Source: Eudoraea sp.
GTDB lineage: Bacteria; Bacteroidota; Bacteroidia; Flavobacteriales; Flavobacteriaceae
Length of the DNA stretch: 7,382 nt
Reading direction: 5' to 3'
NCBI GenBank assembly: GCA_024642325.1
Contig: JAHEBI010000112.1
Coordinates: 1 to 7,382, forward strand
Shown here: positions 5,777-7,382 of the stretch, in pieces
How the letters are laid out: each line of letters starts with the position of its first letter
Position numbering within the stretch: position 1 is the first letter of the stretch
The notes under the pieces: generated by a model
Database searches by the model: none
Told to the model about the DNA's origin: nothing
Seen by the model: only the letters and a program-made list of their open reading frames with translations
Made by a program: the position numbers and the translations under genes

Positions 5777-6763
5777 TTTTTCGAGGCATTTTGTGACAAC
5801 CTCCTCCCCACCACCAAGAAACCGGTGCCTGACAGGAATATAGTAAAGATTGTCCACCTTATCCTTTAATCGCATAAAGTCCTTTTCGGTGGTTAGTATT
5901 AAGCTTCTGGAATTAAAAATATCAACCTCTTTCCCGGAAAAATAATGATGATCGCTGTAGCGGAGATGATCAAAAGTAATTTCCATGCTTTTTAGAAAAA
6001 CAATCAACGGTTCCGGGTTTGCAATTCCTGTCACCAGAGTAACTTCCCTATTTTTTAAATCATTGAGCAATAATCCTGTTTTTTTACCTTTTAAAACCGT
6101 GTCATATTCCAAGGTGCAGAATAATATCTTCTGATTTTTTAGAGGGTTCAGTTCACTTATAATTTTCCTTTGCCTCTCCAGGTCAAGGTCTGGAGGGCAT
6201 TTTGTCACTACAATAAGATCTGCCCGTTTTGACGAGCTTTTACTGTCCCTTAAATTGCCGGTAGGCAAATACCAGTCTTTGGTATACAATTGCCCATATG
6301 CTGTTAATAATATTGAAAATGCCGACTTAACTTTTCTGTGCTGATACGCATCATCTAAAAGTATCAAATTCGGATGCATTGAGGCTTCAAGCTGTTTAAT
6401 CCCCCTGGTTCTATCTGCATCCACTGCTAAAGTAACTCCAGGAAACTTGGAATATATCTGCAAGGGTTCATCTCCAATTTCTTCAGCCCTGCTGGTTGGT
6501 TCCGCCAAAACAAAGCCTTTGGTTTTTCTTTTGTATCCCCTGCTCAAAACGGCAGGTTTTGAAGCGGCAGACAAATGATCTAAAATCCATTCTATCATTG
6601 GTGTCTTGCCAGTGCCCCCAACACTTAGGTTTCCCACGCATACTGTTGGGGTTTTAAATGTAGTGGAAGGTAAAAGATCATAATCATATAAAACATTCCT
6701 AAAATATACCACCAGGGCATAGATCAAGGAAAAAGGGAAAGCTATTATTCTTAGCAGTTGCAT
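5756..6763 (-). CDS. lpxK: Tetraacyldisaccharide 4'-kinase (lipid A 4'-kinase)
   Basis: LpxK phosphorylates the 4' position of the tetraacyldisaccharide 1-phosphate lipid A precursor at the inner face of the inner membrane, the sixth step of the Raetz pathway. Numbering from the chosen start (335 residues): an N-terminal hydrophobic membrane-associating helix (about 3-22), Walker A GGTGKTP at 49-55, SRGYKRK at 74-80, GDEP at 97-100, LDDAYQH at 136-142 (DDGFQH in enterobacteria), LPTGNLRD at 166-173, TGIANP at 245-250, DHHYF at 271-275 and TTEKD at 291-295. The frame is open to an ATG at 6817, adding 18 residues, but the second ATG (6763) gives the standard LpxK beginning MQLLRIIAFPFSLIY and leaves the divergent promoter region free. 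Weak -7-like boxes on this strand are TATGTTTT (6818-6811) and TATATTTT (6778-6771). The gene is intact and converges on the kinase gene. Confidence 0.95.
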   Translation of the reverse strand: MQLLRIIAFPFSLIYALVVYFRNVLYDYDLLPSTTFKTPTVCVGNLSVGGTGKTPMIEWILDHLSAASKPAVLSRGYKRKTKGFVLAEPTSRAEEIGDEPLQIYSKFPGVTLAVDADRTRGIKQLEASMHPNLILLDDAYQHRKVKSAFSILLTAYGQLYTKDWYLPTGNLRDSKSSSKRADLIVVTKCPPDLDLERQRKIISELNPLKNQKILFCTLEYDTVLKGKKTGLLLNDLKNREVTLVTGIANPEPLIVFLKSMEITFDHLRYSDHHYFSGKEVDIFNSRSLILTTEKDFMRLKDKVDNLYYIPVRHRFLGGGEEVVTKCLEKLGNRFL

Positions 6764-6784
6764 AGGAACGAAAATATAATATTT

Positions 6785-6792
6785 TATCTTTG
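6785..6792 (+). promoter_or_regulatory. Bacteroidota -7 promoter box for the Nif3-like gene
   Basis: TATCTTTG matches TAnnTTTG exactly and is the same 8-mer as the box before the small membrane gene. It lies 43 bases before the ATG at 6836 in the divergent gap between lpxK and this gene. The nearest upstream TTG (6758-6760) is about 24 bases away, rather far for a -33 element. Confidence 0.45.
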
Positions 6793-6835
6793 ATGCACTC
6801 ACTTGACTATAAAACATACTATTAAATTATCAAAA

Positions 6836-7382
6836 ATGAAGGTTAAAGATGTTGCCGGAATACTGGAAGAATTGGCCCCTTTGGATTACGCAGAGGATTT
6901 TGACAATGTTGGGCTTCTGGTAGGCAATCCTGATATGAATGTTACAAATATCCTTGTCACCCTTGATTCTATCGAAAGCGTAATAGATGAAGCTATAAAG
7001 AAGTCATGCAATCTGGTCATCAGTTTTCACCCCATAGTATTTAAAGGTATTAAGACGCTTACAGGATCTGATTATATACAACGTGCGGTTATAAAAGCTG
7101 TACAAAATAATATTTCCATTTATTGCCTTCATACTGCTTTAGACAATGCAATTGAAGGTGTAAATGCCAAAATTTGCGAAGTTTTGGAGGTTAAAAATAC
7201 CAGGATTTTAATCCCGCAAAAGGGAACCATAAAAAAATTAACCACTTATATACCGGGAACCCATTCAAAAATACTAATGGATGAGCTTTTTAAGGCCGGC
7301 GCAGGAAGTATTGGGAATTATAGTGAATGCAGCTTTACAATAGATGGTACAGGTAGCTATAAAGCAGGGAGCAAAGCCAATC
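6836..7382 (+). CDS. Nif3-like dinuclear metal center protein (YbgI/YqfO family), 3' end beyond the window
   Basis: The first 182 residues are present and the frame is open to the window edge. Nif3/DUF34 proteins form hexameric rings with a dinuclear metal site; some are annotated as GTP cyclohydrolase 1 type 2 homologs, but their physiological role is unsettled. Family signatures are FDNVGLLVG (22-30), ISFHPIVFKG (62-71) with H65 as a metal ligand, and HTALDNA (99-105) with H99 and D103 as likely ligands. From about residue 132 the sequence enters the CutA/PII-like insert seen in YqfO-type members (AGAGSIGNYSECSF at 154-167), so the full protein should be about 360 residues, with the last ligands beyond the window. 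The position where many members have a first histidine of an HHP motif is F64 here. It is transcribed divergently from lpxK, 72 bases away, with its own promoter box. Confidence 0.93.
   Translation, partial: MKVKDVAGILEELAPLDYAEDFDNVGLLVGNPDMNVTNILVTLDSIESVIDEAIKKSCNLVISFHPIVFKGIKTLTGSDYIQRAVIKAVQNNISIYCLHTALDNAIEGVNAKICEVLEVKNTRILIPQKGTIKKLTTYIPGTHSKILMDELFKAGAGSIGNYSECSFTIDGTGSYKAGSKAN

Noticed and set aside
6764..6817. 18-residue N-terminal extension of LpxK to ATG 6817
   Set aside because: The second ATG gives the family-typical N-terminus, and the extension covers the divergent promoter box at 6785-6792.

Overview
The window looks like chromosomal DNA from a marine-type member of the Flavobacteriia (phylum Bacteroidota). 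The basis is the AT-rich sequence, the TAnnTTTG promoter boxes typical of this phylum, little use of Shine-Dalgarno sequences, and protein types that are characteristic of the group: an RskA-like anti-sigma factor paired with an ECF sigma factor, a Bacteroidota-type LipA, a TPR hybrid histidine kinase, and LpxK next to an insert-containing Nif3 protein. The genus cannot be named from the sequence alone.

Layout. 35-1356: an ECF sigma factor and its membrane anti-sigma factor, overlapping by 4 bases (ATGA). A rho-independent terminator (1382-1408) closes this operon and is immediately followed by a TAnnTTTG promoter box for the next genes. 1431-2244: a 69-residue single-pass membrane protein with four cysteines, then a second ECF sigma factor that has no ATG at the expected position and probably starts at TTG 1678. 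2338-3213: lipoyl synthase lipA, with its own promoter box. 3214-3553: 340 bases with no supported gene, very AT-rich, holding a short TATAGG/CCTATA inverted repeat and a candidate promoter box. 3554-5776: a periplasmic-TPR hybrid histidine kinase whose reading frame is cut by an in-frame TAA at 3728-3730, separating a clear signal peptide from the rest. 6763-5756 (minus): lpxK, converging on the kinase and overlapping its 3' end by 21 bases. 6836 to the window end: the start of a Nif3-like dinuclear metal protein, divergent from lpxK.

How the genes relate. The first two genes form a self-contained envelope-signalling unit. The second sigma factor has no recognisable anti-sigma gene beside it; the only candidate partner is the small cysteine-containing membrane protein. 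lipA (lipoate synthesis) and lpxK (lipid A synthesis) are housekeeping genes. The most notable point is the nonsense codon in the kinase: it predicts loss of export of the sensor domain, or else a sequencing error. I do not see a convincing previously undescribed multi-gene system here; this is mostly ordinary flavobacterial core sequence with a few oddities.
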